64,000 nt of DNA from Nymphaea colorata (GCF_008831285.2 NC_045150.1:15247362-15311361), one strand, 5' to 3'; positions 35,792 to 48,781 are shown, counted from the first letter of the stretch. Notes: generated by a model not told the origin, from the letters alone. A program made the numbers and translations.

Positions 35792-38700
35792 TAACAAGCC
35801 TATCTTGAAGCAAGACAGAAGAGACGGACCACTTTAGGTGTGTATGTGTACAAGAGGTATGTGTAATGCTTCCTTCAACTGAGCAACTAGAGCAGTCCTT
35901 GTTGCTTCAATATTTTGAAATTGTGCAACACATTGCCTCAAAATGTTTCCCTACTCCTGCAGTTCATTTCCAAGGTTGACTCCTGTTGATTTCCTTAAAG
36001 TATAAGGAAATCTTGAGTCACAGCAGCCACGTTTTTAGTTTCTATTGAGATCAACATGTTATAAAGCATGTCATGTCCCTCTAAAACAAGCAATGGATTG
36101 CTTTCCAGGATGCATCCCAAAGTAGATACTCAAATATTATCACACATAATATTGAGAAATCTACTAATCACCTAACTTGTATGTACTTACACGTAAATTC
36201 CAAATGTTTGAGAAATTACAAATACCCATTCACAAGTATGTTCTTGGTTTTCTGTTGGCAAGGCTTTTCAGAGATACTAAATAGAAATTTTGCTTTTATC
36301 AGGAAAATTTCAGGAGTTCAAAAAATTAAAAAAAAAAAAAGAATCGTGAAAATTTGAGTTTTCAATAAATTTCCATAATAAAAAAATTCATCAAAATCCA
36401 AAAGACTTACTAAAACTTTAAAACGTTAAATATAATAGAAAACATTTTTTAAAAAAAAAGCGCACCAAAAGTAAAATATTTTCATTTTGGTATTTTTTTT
36501 CAAAATATCACAATTTTCCCTTTTTGGTTTTTTCGTATTCAAATTCACCTCTTGAGGAGCCACTCCCACAATCCACAACAATTGCATTTCACAACCTCTT
36601 AACTCCATTGCTACAACGCATTTCCTAGTAAAAGGAACAACTGTCACATTAGATTCTAACAATAGTGGAGAGGAGGCATGGAGATGCCATCACCGAGAGG
36701 AAGGATGGAGATCCCATCACCACCAGATATAAGGAATGATATTTAAGATGTAAATATGTTGTTTTTATTGTGAACTTATATGGAAGAATATAAATACATT
36801 ATGATAATTACAATATTATAAAATCAATTTGTTAAATATGCTCCGACATTACAGGCAATTGCTCTTCAATTGGCTTATTTTGGTAACTCGTGTTCAGCAT
36901 AACAAGTTATTATACTTAATTTGGCTTGAATTTGCCAAGCTTTCATCCATATGCACAAAATGGATGTGATTCATTATGGACATTCACAAGTAAATCGATC
37001 CGTGTGTTAAGAGGTTGTGAAGTTTGACCTTTCTATTTTTGTAGTTGGAAGCAAGCAGCTTATTGTTTAATTGAGTTAATGAAGCACCAAGATGAAGTAG
37101 TTTTTGGTTAAATCAAATAGCAGTTTTTTTTATGTTTTTTGAAAGGTGAATACTTCAAAATCAAACATTAAGGAAGAAATCATGAATTATATTATTCATG
37201 CAATCAAACAATGGATGGATGGTCTGCCAAGATAAAGTGCCGCTGAACAGCAAACACCCTTAATCAGTTATCCAGGATTTTTGTATCATGAATAACAAAT
37301 TCCATCATAGTTGCGCTAAATGAAAGGAAAGTCAAGAATACCCCAGCCTCAAAAATTTAGTTTGTAAAAACACTTTACTTAATGGTACAGTCTTTATTAA
37401 GCGTAGAATGGTCTCTTAATATATTTTAATTTTTTTCGTCTATGAAGTGTGAACTATTTTATGAACTTAGGCAATAATTTTGTAAATCTCAAATATTAGG
37501 TGACTATTTCTAAGGACATCAAGTATCAACTAGTTTTTGTAAATTTCTCTATTTAGAGAGATGACATTATTTCCAATACCAAGAAATCTGGTTTTATGAC
37601 CAACTCAGCCAATGAAAGCATAAATATAAAAGGCATCCATGTTGAGATAACTCAAGGAATACGATCATGATATCCATGAGGTATCTAAGATACCACATGA
37701 TTCAAGAAGGGTTTCTTTTGATGCTTCAAGATTCACATTTCACCTGATAGAACTTTGGAGCCAGCCTTCTTGCTTGAACCACTCAGATTTGGCTTGAGAG
37801 ACACTTTTGTCTTAATTTATAACAATGGCTGTGCCAACAAATTGAAGCACAACAAGCCCATTGGGAGCCAATTAAGTCAAGCTTCACAAAGCTAACTTTG
37901 ACTCTAGTCCAACTCATTTGCATCCATAATCACTAGAGAATGGAATTTCTTTGCATACATAAAAGAAACATTACGAAGAATACATCCTCTATCATATTTT
38001 ATATTTCAATAGAAATGTTGGTAGAAAGAGGCAAAAAAACAAAATAGCAAATTGAAAAGCACGTTAATGATTAAGCAACTCCCTTGTTGTCTAATTAAAT
38101 AAAACTACTCTTTGAGGTTTGTTCTTCTTATCATAAGGAAAGAATTGCTGTTGAGTTTCATAAATGCAACTGTAAAAGAAATGAGGTATTTTACCTACAA
38201 CTTTCCACTTAGGCCTAGTTTCTTTCATTATAAAATCATACCATACTTTATCAAAACCATAGAACGCATCCAGTCCCTTGCTCTATCTTTGCAATAACAC
38301 ATGCTACAGAGACACAGACCCATAAAACACCAAACAAAAACAAAATATAGTGCACTGGCTTGACCGAAAGCAATAACTCCAGCCTAGCTTAATGAAAACC
38401 AATAATGGCTACCATAAATACTTGAGAACACAGACAGAAACAGCGTCGATGGAAGCAAATGGCATCAACATTGACAACAAATAGTCGATAGTTAGTTAGG
38501 GTTTTACCATGCACTAGCGTTTTACCTTTGATGTAGCAGCAATCCACGATCCTCTAACCACCCTGCAAGAACATTTCATGCAATGACAAAGATAAAGGGC
38601 CTATGAAGAAAGGTCAGCCACAGATGGTTGTGCTTTTACCTTGCACCAATCAATATTAGGATCCGCCAGTCTGACGAGCAATTGCCTTCTTGGATGTACC

Positions 38701-39319
38701 TGCAAACAAAGAAAAATGGATCATGATGAGAGGAGAAGTTACAGAGGTAGAAAGCACAAAAAATCGACGGAATAAAGGATGGATGCTCCTTGGCATGCGG
38801 CTGACATACAAGGGAGAGGAAGAGAGATAGAATAGAGATGGCGCATGTGGCCAACATACTGAGGGAGAGGAAGAGAGACATAATAGGGATGGCGTAGGAG
38901 AGAGATGGCGATACAGAGAAATGGTGTCTTACCTATGAAGAAGCACAACCATCGCACCACGATCTACTGTGAGAACAAAAAAGACAGATGAGCATAAAGA
39001 TAAAGCCCTAATGGGCAAAAAAAAATCGATGGCAAGAAGTCAGACTCCCTGAGGTCCGATTTTTTCCCATGGTAAAATTACCCTAATCCATCAAATTTTG
39101 CACGGAAATTTTCTTTGCGTTTGAATGCAAAATGAAAAGCGGTACAAAAATAGAAATTTCCCCCAATGCACAGTAAAATCGTTGTGCATCAAACGGGGCC
39201 TAAGATTCTGAAGACAAATGTTCTAGGAACAATTGTCCTTCCAACCAAACGGTATCTTAATATATATTTATGACCATTTAATATATAGTAAATGCATCTC
39301 GTTTTGTGTTCCAGACAAA
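34941..39319. other. intergenic DNA, no gene recognised
   Basis: Apart from a TG microsatellite nothing is identified. TTAGGCCTAGTTTC at about 38211 and CATCAAACGGGGCCTAAG at about 39189 are in inverted orientation and resemble TIRs of an element of about 1 kb, but homology between them is short. Confidence 0.3.
35752..35791. repeat. GT dinucleotide microsatellite
   Basis: An uninterrupted run of about 20 GT units, preceded by CACACAGACAC. Confidence 0.95.
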
Positions 39320-40160
39320 TATTGACTGAGTGAGAGTCATACCTGAATCCAACGACTGCCACCCAATTCCACCGTCATCCAGCCGCTTTTGCCACCATTG
39401 GTCCTGGGTGGCACCTCTGCCACCCTTGGGGCAAAGCATGCCTACTAAGTGTAACATCTCTTTTGGCAAACCACGCCTTACTCCGATGAGCTCTGCATCC
39501 CACAGGCACCTCACCATGGTGAGCTCATGAACACGCTTCACCTTCATCACAGATCTAGCCAGCTTTGCTGGTGCTATTATTTTTCTCGCTGTCGTCACCA
39601 CCGATCTCCAGTCATCTCCACCATCTCTCTCCCTCTTTCTTTCTCATTTGCCCACACCTCTGCCATGGCACCACCCACCACCAGCACCGTGACAACCTTA
39701 GCCGATGACCACCACCAGTTGCCATCCCCAACTAATTCATCACGGCCGTCGTTGCCCCCTGACCACTAGCCATCTCAACTATCTCTCTTTTGTTTTTTCG
39801 TCCTATATCTCTCTTTCCCTTGGCATCCCTGCCACAGACGTTTGGCTGCTAATCCACCACTGTGCCGCCTACCAGCACCACTGTCCGCCACCCATCCCAG
39901 CTGGCAGTGCATTGCAGGAGCGACCCGTTGCTGGCCTGATCTAGCCTTTCAGCCAGCAAGAGCTTGACTAGAGTATCGTGGCCTAGCTGGTTACTAGCTT
40001 CCCTGTATCGAGCAATCTTGATCTCCAACTCCAAGAATACAAGAAGGGTTTGGGCCCTTGTGGCACTGGGGTGGACAGGGCCGGAAGCTTCTCTAGAGAG
40101 GCTCATGGTTAAGATAACAAGAAAAAAATGAAGGCTCTGCCCCCCATGGCCGTACATCAA
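39320..40160. other. GC-richer island with unidentified reading frames
   Basis: Both strands hold frames of 80-107 codons. The minus frame at 39849-40160 includes LELEIKIARYREASNQLGHD, which looks protein-like (helical, charged), but I cannot name a family. Plus-strand sequence is rich in CCACCACC/TCTCTC. It lies just upstream of a copia pol remnant and could be part of a transposon. Confidence 0.3.
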
Positions 40161-40239
40161 GTAGTGCTACCGAAGGCAGTTTTTATTGAAACCACATCAT
40201 CAAGTTTTCTCCCAGTTGTGAGGCTTCTCTTCTCTCAAA

Positions 40240-41166
40240 GATTTAGGGAATCTTTCATTCTTTGTAGGAATTGAAGTGGATTGCAAACAAGCATACATGG
40301 TTCTATGGCAGAAAACATATCTGGACAACCTTTTAATGAAAGCTAAAATAGACTAGCCTAAAGTTGTCTCTACACATTGCTAGCTGATAGGCTATTACTG
40401 ATGCTCCGTTTTCAAATCTTACTCTTTGGCACAGTGGGAGCATTGTAGTAGAATATTGTAACAATACTAGATGTGGCTTTTGCAGTAAATCATGCATACC
40501 AATTTATGCATTTATAATTTATTGATTGAATATCGTTGGACACCAGCCAAGCACATTATCTATTATTAAAAGGTATAGGTAACTATGGTTTGTGTCTGTG
40601 AAAATCCACTCACATAAATTGAAGTGCATATGCAGATTAGGACTGGGTTAGAAATTTGGAGTACAAAAAATCCACAGGAGAACCTGTCACCTTTTTAGGT
40701 GATAACGTTATGTGATGGGCCTCAAGAAACTGAAGAACCGTAGCAAGGTTGAGTACTGAAGCAGAATAAAAAGCTTTCGCTTGCGCTGCAACAAAATTAT
40801 TATGGTTAAAATTCATTCTTACAAATTTGTGATTTTTGGGTCAAAAGATACCCACATTATGGTGTGATAATTGTCAATGCGTCGTATCTTTGTGATAATC
40901 CTATATTTCATGCTTGCACCAAACTTATCGAGGTTGAGTGCATTGTATCTTGGTGACAATCCCATATTTCATACTTACTCCAAACATGTGGGGGTTGATT
41001 TCCATTTTGTTCGAGATCAAGTTAGCTAGGGTAACTTAGCCATAAGGTTCATTTGGTCTTTCAAACAGCTTGCTAATGGAATGACTAAGACTCTTGGAAC
41101 ATCTAAGTTTGAAGATTTTACAACTAAGCTGAGTGTTCTTCTAGCTCCACTCAGCTTAAGGGAGAG
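40240..41166 (+). pseudogene. Ty1/copia pol 3' part (RT end and RNase H)
   Basis: Plus-strand pieces follow copia order: FVGIEVDCKQAYMVLWQKTY then LDNLLMKAKID (family FLGIEV...LLSQ...YILDLLxKA). Next is NLTLWHSGSIVVEYC with CIPIYAF (family LYRSxVGALQY and NHVCQFMHAP), then EYRWTPAKHIIYY. RNase H follows with LCDNPIFHACTKLIEVE and FVRDQVS, and last is FEDFTTKLSVLLAPLSLR before the polypurine tract. A unit of about 70 bp carrying the DNPIFHA motif is duplicated (about 40885-41010). Numerous stops. The polypurine tract AAGGGAGAG (41158-41166) abuts the LTR. Confidence 0.75.
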
Positions 41167-41534
41167 TGTTAGAGATGTTACATATTGTGAGAAGAAAATG
41201 AAGGATTTTGTTCAATAAGGATGAAAAGTATTTTGATAAAAGCAATGATCCACCACAATAAGATAATGTTCTATTGAGGCGTCAAGGATACATGTGACTT
41301 CCTTCCTTTCCTTGAGGATCTGTTGTGGATTCATGTGTTAAATGTATTCAAATTGAAATATGTACAACTCTTTATTTAATAGAAAGGCTTACCTCTTGCA
41401 TCATCATGCAAGAGTCATTATCTTAATTTATGGGCCCTTACTCTTTGTATCTCATTGGGTTCTCAGTGTTTCAGAACAACAATCCCCAAACACACTACCA
41501 ATCTCTATCTTCTAGATCTTGCACCTTCCTAACA
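41167..41534 (+). repeat. copia 3' LTR (368 bp)
   Basis: It starts TGTTAGAGATG immediately after the polypurine tract and ends TTCCTAACA, giving a perfect 6-bp TGTTAG/CTAACA terminal inverted repeat. It belongs to the pol remnant on its left. The sequence is unlike the copia LTR at 8441-8810, so two different families are present. The 5' LTR was not found. Confidence 0.7.
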
Positions 41535-42279
41535 AGAGTTCTTCTTCTCCTTCTCCTCTCCATTGCTTCTCTCTCACCACCTCATCAGTGAAACTAGGAT
41601 GCCATTGAAACCAGCACATATCCTTGTCATCTAGAAAGTCTCCCTAAACATCTCTTTGGGGACCATCTCTTTGAACAACATCATTATGTCAAATCCTCTT
41701 ATTTTGTTTATCCACCACATCTTCTCCGTAATCTGATCAAATATAGATGACATTCTTATTATTCAAGTTTACACTTCACCCAGCACAAGACATTAATCTT
41801 CTCTCTAGTCCTCATTGTTTAAGCCACCACATATACCACGAAACTGGAGGTCTCCATCAAAGTTGAAGAAATCAATACATCATTCACCACTTGGAACACA
41901 GTCATCCCCAAAACTTTCTTATTCCTCTTAAGTAGTTGGGCCCAATCAAACATCATAAAATCCCCGGTGTCTATTATTGGCTATCCTTGCATCAAGATTG
42001 TCACAAATATGTTAAGAAGTATTTCAGATGACAAATGGATGCAGACTCCACTCATGTGTCAGCAGCATAATTGCACTCAGTAGTCTCACCATAGCCTTTT
42101 TCAATGTGGGCATTCAACATTATACGGTCCATCAATCCCTATGTGTCCAATGGTCATAAGTACTTTCTTGCAGCCACAACATTATAGGGTTGAAGCATAT
42201 TTCATGCAATTAGAACACAATTAACATCTGTTCCCAAGATATACTCAATTATATTTCTAACTATCTGCCTTCAAGGATA
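41535..42279. other. intergenic DNA, unrecognised
   Basis: Composition is slightly less AT-rich. On the minus strand short protein-like stretches appear (for example DFMMFDWAQLLKRNKKVLG) without a recognised family. Confidence 0.25.
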
Positions 42280-42870
42280 CAGGTTGGATTTGAAAGTGAA
42301 GACAACAGCATTTTCAGATAATACTATTGAAGAGCTGGCTAGAGCTTTTTCTTTTTTGGTTCAAGTAGAGAACTTCCCTATTAAAGACGTCATTCGATTA
42401 ACAAGAGTTCCAATTGGGGGAAATGGCTTTGCACCAAAGTTTCTCCCCCTCGAGCCACATGGTTTTGCTATATAGGCATGGCAGGCTTCCCGCTCTAGAC
42501 CATCTCTATTTCAGGGGTTTTCACTTAGCTAGCAGGTGTCTCCTCTGCTTTAAAAATGAGGAAACTGTTGCCACAGGGCGGTCATGGTTTGGAAGTTTAT
42601 TTCCTTCAAGTTTCGTGTAAAGTGCATCCCTCACGAAAACATTATTAAGGAACTCAAATGGTGGTTGTCCACAAGCTTCAAACGTGGGTGGCTGATGCGT
42701 TGTTGGCGAATGTGCTTCCACTATTCCACATCGTTATATGGAAGCTCTGGATGGCTAGAAATGCCTACCTTCATGGGCTTGAAACTGATTCCATTAAGAA
42801 CCTCGTTGTGGGTGCTTGGTCGACGTGCGTGGAGTACCTCAGATGCTATTGTCTCTTCCATCACTCACCA
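42280..42870 (+). pseudogene. L1-type LINE, zf-RVT/C-terminal domain
   Basis: In shifting plus frames: GRLPALDHLYFRGFHLASRC then LLCFKNEE (the zf-RVT pattern LPTxDxLxxRG...C.LC...E), then KFRVKCIPHENIIKELKWW, LLANVLPLFHIVIWKLWMAR and NAYLHGLETDSIKNLVV (family IxWxxWxxRN). This is the part after the reverse transcriptase domain in plant LINEs; the RT itself is missing. The 319-codon frame at 42584-43543 overlaps it but runs into unrelated low-information sequence. Confidence 0.65.
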
Positions 42871-44487
42871 TGAGTCACTGCTCACTGCTCCTCACAATGC
42901 GCCAGTGACGATGTCCAACGATCAATTGCTATTTGGACTCATTTCCCTCTCTCAGTACCTGGATTTGCCCATCTCTTGCTGCTTACCGTGGTTTAGCAAG
43001 TATGGCTGTTCTTTACCATCTATTTTCATGCTTCTCCCAATCTCCAACCTCCGAATGAGGGGTTTAGGGCATAATAGAAGGCTCTGGTCTCCAAATCTAC
43101 CCGATGACCATGATGTGGAGCTTCATGAGAAAGCGATCGAGTTCTCTCACTCATTCTCTTTCAATCCAGCCTCAGCCTTAAATCCCATGAGAGCTTCATT
43201 TGCAGCCCTTCGATGGCTCACTTTAGCCTTAAATCCATGGAACGCCTCATTGACAAGCTTTCCTAAATCCATGAAATGCCTCTTTTCCAGCCCTTCATAT
43301 CTGTCAAATGACACATTTCAACCCTTCGATGGCCAGCTTCATCACTATATTCGTGGAACGCTGCCTCATTGCAGCCCTTCTACATGTAGGGCAGTGATTT
43401 CTCTCACTCACTCTGTCTTTCTTTCTCACCTTTTCTCTCTCACTCATTGTCTACTTCCCTCACTCAAATTGTATTTTAGTAGGAACAACACATTTGCAGC
43501 TCATTTGAAGTTATGCATCAAGACTTGCACTCCAAGTGTTTGATGAAATGTTTGATCTATGGGACTCTTTTGACAATAAAATATCTGAGGATCTCACTAT
43601 GATTTTTTTTGAACTTTTTAGATTCATAATGTTGGTCCTTGATGAATAATGAAAATCTCGCTCTATAAAATCAGTTCTTGTCCATGCCTCTAAATGATAA
43701 CTTACTACCAAAGAAATTATTATCACTCCAACTGTGCCTATAAAGCGAAGAAGCAAAATCAGTCAATTGCCACTCGGCTTTCACTCTGCACATATCGTAG
43801 ATTTCCGTCACACCGGGCAATACCACATTACCATGGACAGATTTCAGAACTCAGAACGTAAGCAGAGGTTTAGAAGCTCCCCTACAGTCTTTTCCACCAA
43901 CAAGGGGAAAAGTGAAGGAAAACATTTGGAGGAAGCTGAAGAAGGTTCATGACTCCATGGCGGGTGCAAAGTATTCGGAGTTGCCATCGTCATCATTGAA
44001 GGGTAAAAGTTGACAGATATTGAAAGAAAAACTATTGAATACTATGTTCTCTAATTTTTCTTTTGAATGCATGTCCATACGGACCAACAAGAATTGTGTA
44101 GCGCATGCTTTTGTACTGTGTTTTATACTGTGGATTCTTGTAAAAAGGGCATGACTCCATTCAAGTCTCAGCAGATCATTGTATTTAGTTCTGTAGCTTA
44201 AGCATAGAATTGGGAAATTGGTCTAGTGAACTTTATTTGAACGAAACGGTCATGGCAAGCTTTGACAGATCAACAGTCTTTTAGAATTAATGATCTCTTT
44301 CTCTCTCTCTATCTATATCTAATATATATATATATATATAGGGGCGGAGTGAGGGGGGGGCGCCTAGGCCATGGCCCGCCCCAAACTAGTTGAAAAAAAA
44401 AATTACATTAGAAAAATAAAAAAAATTAGTTGTTCATTGTATTTTTTTTTTACTTAGGTTCAGTTTTGGCCTTACTCAAATTTGAGG

Positions 44488-44533
<46 letters not shown>

Positions 44534-45799
44534 GGGGGGGAGAGAGAGAGAACAAAGTGAGAAAACTCTTGCTTCAAACATTCATTTGAGTATTCTTATA
44601 AAGGTATAGTTTTTGGGTTTTAAAGGCCTGGTTTGGGATCAGGTCACCATATGATGAGTTCTAGGAGGGTTGATTCGGGTGAGGATGGAAGAGGTGTCGG
44701 ACTTGGTTGGTTTGATATTGGACTAGTTATAGGTTCAATAGTTGAAGGGGTAGGTTCATGTACATCTGGTGGTGGTGGTGTGTTAAGACTAAATATAATG
44801 TAAACTTTTTCTTAGTTGTTAACAACAACAAGAGTTGGTTAATTCTACTAATCAACCCCAGTTTTGAAACTGTTGCAATGTAATCTAACATGCAAATTCC
44901 AGTTCTTCTTATCGGAGGTCCATCCTCCAGCACGGTTTGACTCGGAACTACCAACATGGAGTTCCAAAACGTCATCCATTTGAAAATAATCATTATTTAA
45001 GTGGTTTTCTACTCTTAAACATTGTGTGATATACCATATATATCTTGCAAATTATCCTTGACACCGTAAGGCTTGGTGAACTTTATCAACATACCTCTTA
45101 AAAAAGAACAATTTTCATTTCTTGGTTTTTTGGATCATAGCAAATCATAAGTTTAAATTTCCCTGCGTAGATGTAACTTGTCAGAATCTCTCGAGTCTTT
45201 TGAAAGAACGAAAATCCATCCAAATAAAGAAACAATGGTTTCAAGCTTGAAGACCAGTATTCGTTATGTAAGTGAATCCAGCATGAGGCTTTAAATTCGA
45301 GACAAAATCTAATCATTAGTACCAAGAGATCAGCAAAGATATATTATGGGCTTCTAAGTCTGGAATGCAAGTACCTTCTAGATCAGATGTGGGCGAAGAC
45401 CCAAGTTGCTCCTTGAAGCAAAGCAGCTTAAGCAGCAGAAACTAAGATACAGCGGCAATAAGCATCTTTCTAAAGTCAGAGTAAGGTTGGTTCAACAAGA
45501 AGAGCAACCGATCCAGTGAAGTGGCAGTTGGACGCGGTTGTGCAATCTTTTTCTATGTAGCTGACACGAGCTTCTAGCGTCCGACAACAGGACCTGGTTA
45601 GGTCGACTGGGTCGTTTTCTTGAAGGCAGGATTGGCTGTTTTGCTGGGATAGCTAACATATCAATAACAGACTTACCATTCTACCAAATCATTCCTTCTA
45701 TAGATACTGGTATGCTGCTAAATCTTGTACATACCAGTTAAGTTACTGGTTTTTTTATCCCATTTTGGATAGCAATTTTTGCCATTATCTTGCTTAATA
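42871..45799. other. intergenic DNA with microsatellites and a hAT-like terminus
   Basis: CT/GA and TA microsatellites lie at 44303-44340 and 44490-44530. Between them GGGGCGGAGTGAGGGGGGGG (44341), then GGCCATGGCCCGCCCC, resembles the GC-rich end of plant hAT elements of the TTF-finger type; the other end is not visible. No gene was recognised in the remainder. Confidence 0.35.
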
Positions 45800-48091
45800 A
45801 AAAGTAAGGGGCCTATATCCTCAATCAGGGTTGTTCACCAAAGCCCCAGCGATGAAAGGCTTGAAGAAACAGAAAGATTCGGCTGACATACGAAAGTGCA
45901 ACTTGACATAATAGAAGGCACCATACCATCAAAGATCAAGGATCCATAACATGAAGCTTCCATAGTTCCTGCTGGAGAGAAGGACAAAGCTAATTGTAAC
46001 AGAAAATTGGAGGGCTGATAGCAGCACCCCGACCTCCAAAGTGGAGAGAAGGGACGGAAGTTCACCCTCGCATACAACTTTTTATGTCTCAAATATGAAA
46101 GGAAAAAAGTGGAACCTTTTCTAAGGCATTTATTAGATTTTCCAAAAAACCATCTTACCAATAGAATCGCCATCATTGAAGGTGGAGATATTCCCTATGC
46201 ATGAGAACTTACGGACCAGAAAGACATTCCGTAGATGTAATGCGGTTTTAATTAGCGGTCAAGCTAGATTTTTCCCTTGCGCTACTCACCAAAAAATCGG
46301 TCTCCTAGATTATTTTTCCCTTGCGCCTTGTCCGCCGTGTCTTGTGACCCGCATTTGATGGTATTTTGAAAAAAAGGAAATGATCATTCTGTTCCTGCTC
46401 GTTCCAGGCCTATCAAACGACCTCTTAGGGAATGTGGGACGTAGACATGTCGGTCGTATATCACATTCAGGCCAAGGAATTTATTCATGGCACCAAATTT
46501 CCTAAAGGCTAGTGATTTCGCATAAAATTAAAAGTAAGAGATTAGATGGACGCAAAATACTCCTAATTTGAATCCAGCTAGATCTCATTGAACTGGAGAC
46601 TGGAGAGTCACAACCACAAGCCGAACATGAACACGCAGATTCAATTTCACCTGCTCCAGGTATTGCGGTTCGAAACATCTTCAAACTTGCGTAGATGAAT
46701 AAACAAAAGAGATTGCAAAGAAACCAAAACTGTAAGAGACAGCGGCTCAGACACGCACAAATGGGTCCTCATTTGCAGTTATGAACAGAACAAAGTTGTT
46801 CATATCCACAAGCAATCTAAATCAGTATCGAGAAATGATATTTGTCATCACAGCCAAATCAGACACCCTAGAAACTTTGAAAACTTTCGAACGCATAGTT
46901 GCCACTTTTGCCATAATTATCAATTTAACTATGATATGTCAAAACAATCAGTAACAACCGAAACTCAGCTACTTCCTCGAAGAAAAGAGGCAACGACTCG
47001 ATTGAAACAACCGAAAAAAACGTTGTGGGATCTTAACGCTTACAGCCTACAGAACAGAACTTATATAGTATAATCCCAATATGATCAAAACTTACAAAAA
47101 CAAAAAATAAAAGTTATCCATGTTGGGGATTGCGTAACCTGAACATTGGTTTCATAATCACATTCAGGCTTTAAAATCCCCAAACATTATTTAGGAGTAG
47201 AGAGGACAGGATCCAATCAGAGAAAAAAGATTGTTCTGCACAAAAAAAATCCACTCCCAAAAGAGAACTCGTCTTGCAGGTAAAAGCCTGAAGAGTATAA
47301 AATGGGAAGACGATGAGCCAACGGCATTGTTAAAACTGTATCATGCGTTATAGAATCCCGCAACAGCACGAAGATAAGGGGAAAAAGGATCCAAACCTAA
47401 ACCCATATGACCAATAAAGGAAATTTCAAGAGCACACAAATTCCAGAGCTAATGAATAAAACCGCAAGCAACTGTTTTTTTCGACGCAATCAGAACGAAA
47501 GATCAAATTTTTAGTCTCCGCGGTCAAAATATATGGTTAAAGGACCAAAAGAACTGAAATAAAAAGAAGATAACAAAACTAGGAAAAATTATCTCGAGAT
47601 TTAGGGGAAAAAAACGATTTCAACTCAATCCTCCAAAAAAATGGATCCTTGTGAAGTTAGTGCTCATATTCTATGGGTGTAAATGGGTCTCTCAAGCCGA
47701 AGCAGTCAGGACGAGGAATTTTTTATAATCATCGCACCTTTCCACAAGGATATACCGAATCACTCTTGATCCAAAGGAAAAATTTAAATTACGATCATCA
47801 ATAAAACAAACGTATATAAACCTACTCGAATTCGTGATTTTCGGCAAAAAACCAAACAAGATAAAGCCGAGGGAAGACCCTAACTAGCATTATCGACACT
47901 CGAGCACTAAAAGGTCAGCCCAAGTACGACCCAAAATCAACCGCAATGCACAGAAAATAGTTACAGAACAGAAGCAGAAACCTTTAGAAGAGCTAAAGGG
48001 CTTGGGGCTTGTGATGAATGGGATAAGCGCCGAGAGAAAGAGAGACTCGCAGCGCCGACCGACAGGGGTGGACTCCCAAATCAAAGACTTC
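45800..48091 (-). other. possible transcription unit, product unidentified
   Basis: Downstream of a TATA/telo-box promoter at 48092-48130 the minus strand has a CT-rich leader (CTCTCTTTCTCTCGGCGC) and T-rich intron-like sequence. There are two candidate exonic blocks. One at about 46520-46690 is open as MFRTAIPGAGEIESACSCSA followed by CGCDSP. The other, at 45835-46176, is a 113-codon frame without a known motif, followed by an AATAA-like A/T-rich tail near 45790. I cannot identify a protein or an RNA family. It could be a lncRNA, a gene with a UTR intron, or chance. Confidence 0.25.
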
Positions 48092-48130
48092 ATAGAAAAA
48101 ACCCTAGCCATGAACAGCATTTTATAGGGA
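48092..48130 (-). promoter_or_regulatory. TATA box with telo-box
   Basis: The minus strand reads CCCTATAAAATGC (48130-48118), followed about 15 bp on by CTAGGGTTT (48107-48099), the plant telo-box in reverse orientation. A telo-box between TATA and start site is typical of genes for ribosomal proteins and other translation components and of plant snoRNA genes. The transcript it would drive is not identified. Confidence 0.4.
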
Positions 48131-48339
48131 ACTTCTGCCGGGATATACGAGCTTGAGCAAACGGGTCGGGTTCGCGTAGACCGGGCTGCTCAAAACCAAA
48201 GCTCGGGTACTGGAAAGGTCTCGGGGGTCCATGCAGACCCGATCTGTACCCTGTCCAATTTTTAAATCGCAGACTTTACCATGCAACCGATCGGCTTAAA
48301 CGGTTATTCGGATCCCACAAACCCGTTTAAGTTTTATTA

Positions 48340-48625
48340 GAGGGCATTTGGTAACACGAATATAGGGGCGTTTGATAGTTTTAGATTTGAGATCTTTAAG
48401 ATTTGAAAACTGTGGATTTAAGATCAAAACCTCTCGTCCGATCTTAAATTCAATCTTTTTTGAAGGAAAGAAGTAAAATATGATCTTAAATGTGCATCTT
48501 AGATCTGACTTAAAATTTTTAGAATATTGACATCGGATCCATAGATTTCAAATCCACATTAAACACCCCATATGTTCTTTAGAATATTTTGTCCCATGGT
48601 ATAGAACACATAATTCTAAAGAACC
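48340..48625. mobile_element. MITE nested inside another MITE
   Basis: The outer element begins GAGGGCATTTGGTAACACG at 48340. Its right part holds a perfect 12-bp inverted repeat, GTTCTTTAGAAT (48574-48585) and ATTCTAAAGAAC (48613-48624). An inner element at about 48364-48570 interrupts it: AGGGGCGTTTGATAG on the left and ATTAAACACCCC on the right are imperfect TIRs. ATAT flanks the inner element on both sides. The outer right end is not clear. Confidence 0.45.
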
Positions 48626-48781
48626 CAGCAGTCTTATTACCTTTTTCAAGTCGGGCCATTACATTTCATAATTTTATGACATTTGAACAGCTTCTCCAGC
48701 CTCTTCTCCCCCTTACCCCAAATTAGGAAGTCTGAGGTCTAAAGTAATCTAAGATACCCAAAATTCTTCAATTCATCCAAA

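Noticed and set aside
35466-35813. 115-codon minus-strand frame
   Set aside because: It is driven by the GT microsatellite (His-Thr repeats) and has no domain.
42584-43543. 319-codon plus-strand gene
   Set aside because: The first part overlaps a LINE domain read partly in another frame. The rest has no recognised motif and a low-information Ser/Leu/His composition.
47025-47045. snRNA upstream element (USE) on the minus strand
   Set aside because: ATCCCACAACG differs from the USE consensus and no TATA box or snRNA sequence follows at the required distance.
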